Positions 61,886 through 64,000 of a stretch of DNA of 64,000 bases are shown here, piece by piece. Each line of letters opens with the position of its first letter. The stretch's first letter is position 1. The DNA comes from Lytechinus pictus (lineage: Eukaryota > Echinodermata > Echinoidea > Temnopleuroida > Toxopneustidae): assembly GCF_037042905.1 (NCBI RefSeq), contig NC_087259.1, positions 21,111,501-21,175,500 of the forward strand, given 5' to 3'. Position numbers and translations under genes: made by a program. Under the pieces are notes generated by a model. The model did no database searches. It was not told the DNA's origin and worked only from the letters and a program-made list of their open reading frames with translations.

Positions 61886-62519
61886 TGTATATTAATTCCA
61901 TTCTCTTGTTTTTCATTCTATCATATACTGTTCTTTTGCCCCTTCCCTTTCTTTTCATTTCTTCTCCTATTCTCCGTCCAATGCTCTAAAAGGAAATGGA
62001 GGTTTGCGGGGGGGGGGGGGGTCCATCACCAGTCAAGGAATGCAACTTCCCAATGTAAAAATTTTGTCGCTCATATAGCACAGCCTTGAACTTGACTGAC
62101 AGTTCATAAACATGTGTTTTGTACCCAAAATTGTCATTTCCTCTGACCTGATCAAAGGTCGTATATGATCCATGCATACTCCATTCAAATTAAAATTGCA
62201 CATTGTGTTCAATGCCAACGAAGGCAACGAATGTAGGTCGACTGCGGTGTGTAGAGTATATCACATGCTATCAGATTGTATATACACATGTACTTCAGAT
62301 ACTACTGGCTGTTTACCGAATGTGTCTGTATTTTAAATATCGAGTTCAAATTTGCAGCTTTATTTGTGTTGATCATTGGACCAGGCTGACTGATGATTCT
62401 TGTTGATATAAACTCAATTCATGAGACTGTAAAGAGTTTGTCTCGAATGATTGCACTGCAAGTTGAATTGATTTTGGAATACGAATTATAAGTCCCTGGA
62501 GTTTAACATTGGAATAAAG

Positions 62520-62812
62520 ATGTCATCGTCTGCTGTCAGTGATGGAGAATGTGAACACAAAACCCGTACAATTCTCTGGTGCATGCCTCGGTCAGTTTCC
62601 ACCGCTTTAACAAAATGTCTTAGCTTCACACCTGACACACATGTGTGGTTCGAACCTTACTGTTACTGCTCCCTCGCAAGGCGGGAAATACAAAATCGTC
62701 TGCAAGTCGACTTGCCGACCTTTTACCATGGCAATGAACATACTTTTCACCAGGCAGCCAGCTTCATGAACGAATCAACAAGCTGTAAATCATTCAAATC
62801 TGAAAGTCTTTC
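62520..62812 (+). CDS. Sulfotransferase-like protein, exon 1
   Basis: Encodes residues 1-97 plus two bases of codon 98. RTILWCMPRSVSTALTKCLS contains the PRSxSTA form of the 5'-phosphosulfate-binding loop of PAPS-dependent sulfotransferases (residues 22-30), followed by VWFEPYCY, as in families where W-x-EP follows the loop. The enzyme would move sulfate from PAPS to an unknown acceptor. There is no signal peptide or membrane segment at the N-terminus, so it looks cytosolic. The exon ends TC before GTAGGT; the TAG in frame just after is intronic. The ATG chosen is the first in frame after upstream stops. Confidence 0.85.
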
Positions 62813-63323
62813 GTAGGTATAAGCTGCATTTTACCATCCTATAAAAAACGGGATACAAAAAGAGTCATGTTGTAACTTGGAAATAAAATAAACATTTTTA
62901 AGATCTAAGTAACTATCGATCTTCCAGGGACCGCGGGGCGCGGAACGGTGTCGAAAGTGCGGAGCTGAGCCAAAATAGGGGGGGGGGGATGGGCTGACCA
63001 TGCAAAATATCACAATCAGATGGTCATTTTTACGTTTTTGTACATGGTTTTGAAAAAAAAACAGGTGTGTGTGTGTGTGGGGGGGGGGGGGCTGAAGCCC
63101 ATCCACCCAGCCCCCCCACCTGTTTTCGCGGTCCATGTCTTTATCTTTAACATTCTATCCACTCATTGCAAAGTTTCAAAGCAGGCTTAATTGTCACTGA
63201 AGTTTCAGCTTAATTAAATCAATGTGATATTTTAGACCGTCTTAGATTGATGAAAATAACGATATTTCTGTCCATTATATCGGTCATAATGAGCTCTTTC
63301 CTCTATTCGAATTTCGGTTACAG
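62813..63323 (+). other. Sulfotransferase-like gene intron with G-run MITE
   Basis: 511 bp, GTAGGT to TTACAG, phase 2. At 62928-63137 it holds a diverged inverted copy of the element at 50467-50624, with GGGACCGCGG and CGCGGTCC ends, two G-runs (about 62981 and 63078) and a short (TG)n. Confidence 0.75.
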
Positions 63324-63972
63324 GTATAACGAAGTGAAGAAATCCCTTGAAAGTTGGTCAAACAAGCATGTTTTTGTGAAAGACATTGCATTCAGCATAG
63401 GTGAGAATGAGCGTCCATTCCTGCCGACGGGATTTAAGCATACTTTCCTCATCCGACATCCTCTGCGCTCCTTCTACTCCCAAAGGAAAATGATGTTCGA
63501 ACACTGCTCCAAACTTGGGCTCTTGACCGGCGAAGCCGCCGATGAGTCGACATACGACCTCGAGCGGCATAACCACTACATGACCCCGGGTCTTTTCATC
63601 AAGGACGTCTATGACCTCTGGAAGTATATTCGGGAGAATTTTGATAGGGACCCCGTCGTGATGGACGGTGACGATCTGCTTGCGAACCCTTCCGAAATGC
63701 TCCCGAAGTATTGCCGAGCCGTCGGACTGCCTTGCGAAGAATCCCGATTGACGTGGGATGCTTCGCTGAATGTTGTGAAGACGTGGAAACTGCCTGCCGA
63801 TGATCTCTTGGAGAACATCGTAGCGTGGTATGGAACTGCGACGAGGAGTAGCGGATTCAAACCAGCCAATAGGATGCCTTCTCGTGACGAAGTTACTCGA
63901 GACGTCATAAGATGTACTGACCAAGTCTTGCCATTTTATGAAGAGATGTATGAACATCGAATGAAAGTCTAA
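63324..63972 (+). CDS. Sulfotransferase-like protein, exon 2
   Basis: The first base completes codon 98 (Ser) and the exon encodes residues 98-313. FVKDIAFSI (115-123) and GFKHTFLIRHPLRSFYSQRK (134-153) carry the 3'-phosphate-binding R-H-P-x-x-S element (Arg142, Ser147). The later segment with YDLWKYI, DPVVMDGDDLLANP and a C-terminal helix LPFYEEMY resembles the sulfotransferase fold in animal and bacterial relatives annotated as sulfotransferase-family or aminotransferase-like proteins. The frame upstream of 63324 (from 63247) is intron read-through. Stop TAA at 63970-63972. The GC content is well above that of the flanks, as expected of coding sequence. Confidence 0.87.
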
Positions 63973-64000
63973 CGAAAATGGTTAACATTATCTCCATACA

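Larger units (their letters stand above)
59790..62519. other. Intergenic region between RPL28 and the sulfotransferase-like gene
   Basis: No gene recognised. It contains the decayed foldback copy 5, two adjacent palindromic MITEs (61109-61368), the GGGCGGAAATC MITE (61659-61885) and a 14 bp G-run near 62008. The promoter of the downstream gene should lie near its right end, but I see no clear TATA box. Confidence 0.6.

Noticed and set aside
63358-63957. 199-codon minus-strand open frame
   Set aside because: It is the antisense of sulfotransferase-like exon 2, which has conserved motifs on the plus strand; the frame is a by-product of coding composition.

Overview
The window is animal nuclear DNA: AT-rich, with spliced genes, a very large intron and dense dispersed repeats. 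The repeats (tRNA-headed SINEs, CR1/Jockey-type LINE relics, many foldback MITEs, a GGTCA-rich tandem element) look like those of echinoderms, most probably a sea urchin. That assignment is inferred from repeat style and protein similarity, not from a search.

Three genes can be supported. (1) A FAM78 homologue on the minus strand has coding exon 1 at 43861-44123 and coding exon 2 at 12952-13486. A 30.4 kb intron separates them and the splice phase matches exactly, giving a 265-residue protein. (2) Ribosomal protein L28 (RPL28) on the plus strand has four coding exons between 54966 and 59666, encoding 139 residues. A non-coding first exon probably lies upstream, and a poly(A) signal sits at 59762. 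(3) A PAPS-type sulfotransferase-like gene on the plus strand has two exons, 62520-62812 and 63324-63972, encoding 313 residues.

The rest is intergenic or intronic and is shaped by mobile DNA. From left to right: a SINE with a LINE-like tail (1346-1620); palindromic MITEs at 1683, 3395, 4368, 8809, 9112, 10556 and 12046; then the FAM78 intron. The intron holds a 5'-truncated LINE with one in-frame stop (20828-22645), a SINE nested inside a MITE (24228-24687), two copies of an unusual palindrome built of 15-16 bp micro-repeats (23291-23653 and 32611-33026), two ~600 bp TTAA-flanked foldback elements, a hAT-like element with a perfect 8 bp target duplication (34998-36576), and another LINE 3' end near 42 kb. 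The stretch between FAM78 and RPL28 holds a third LINE relic, a third foldback copy and a G-run element. RPL28 introns carry a fourth foldback copy, two smaller palindromic MITEs and a 943 bp element with four perfect DR1 (AGGTCA-A-AGGTCA) motifs.

The genes do not form a pathway. The main interest lies in the repeats: the micro-repeat palindrome family, a set of 20-37 bp CATGGA(C/G)CTA palindromes that may be minimal dispersed elements, the 3'-end sharing between a SINE and a LINE, and the DR1-bearing element inside a housekeeping gene.
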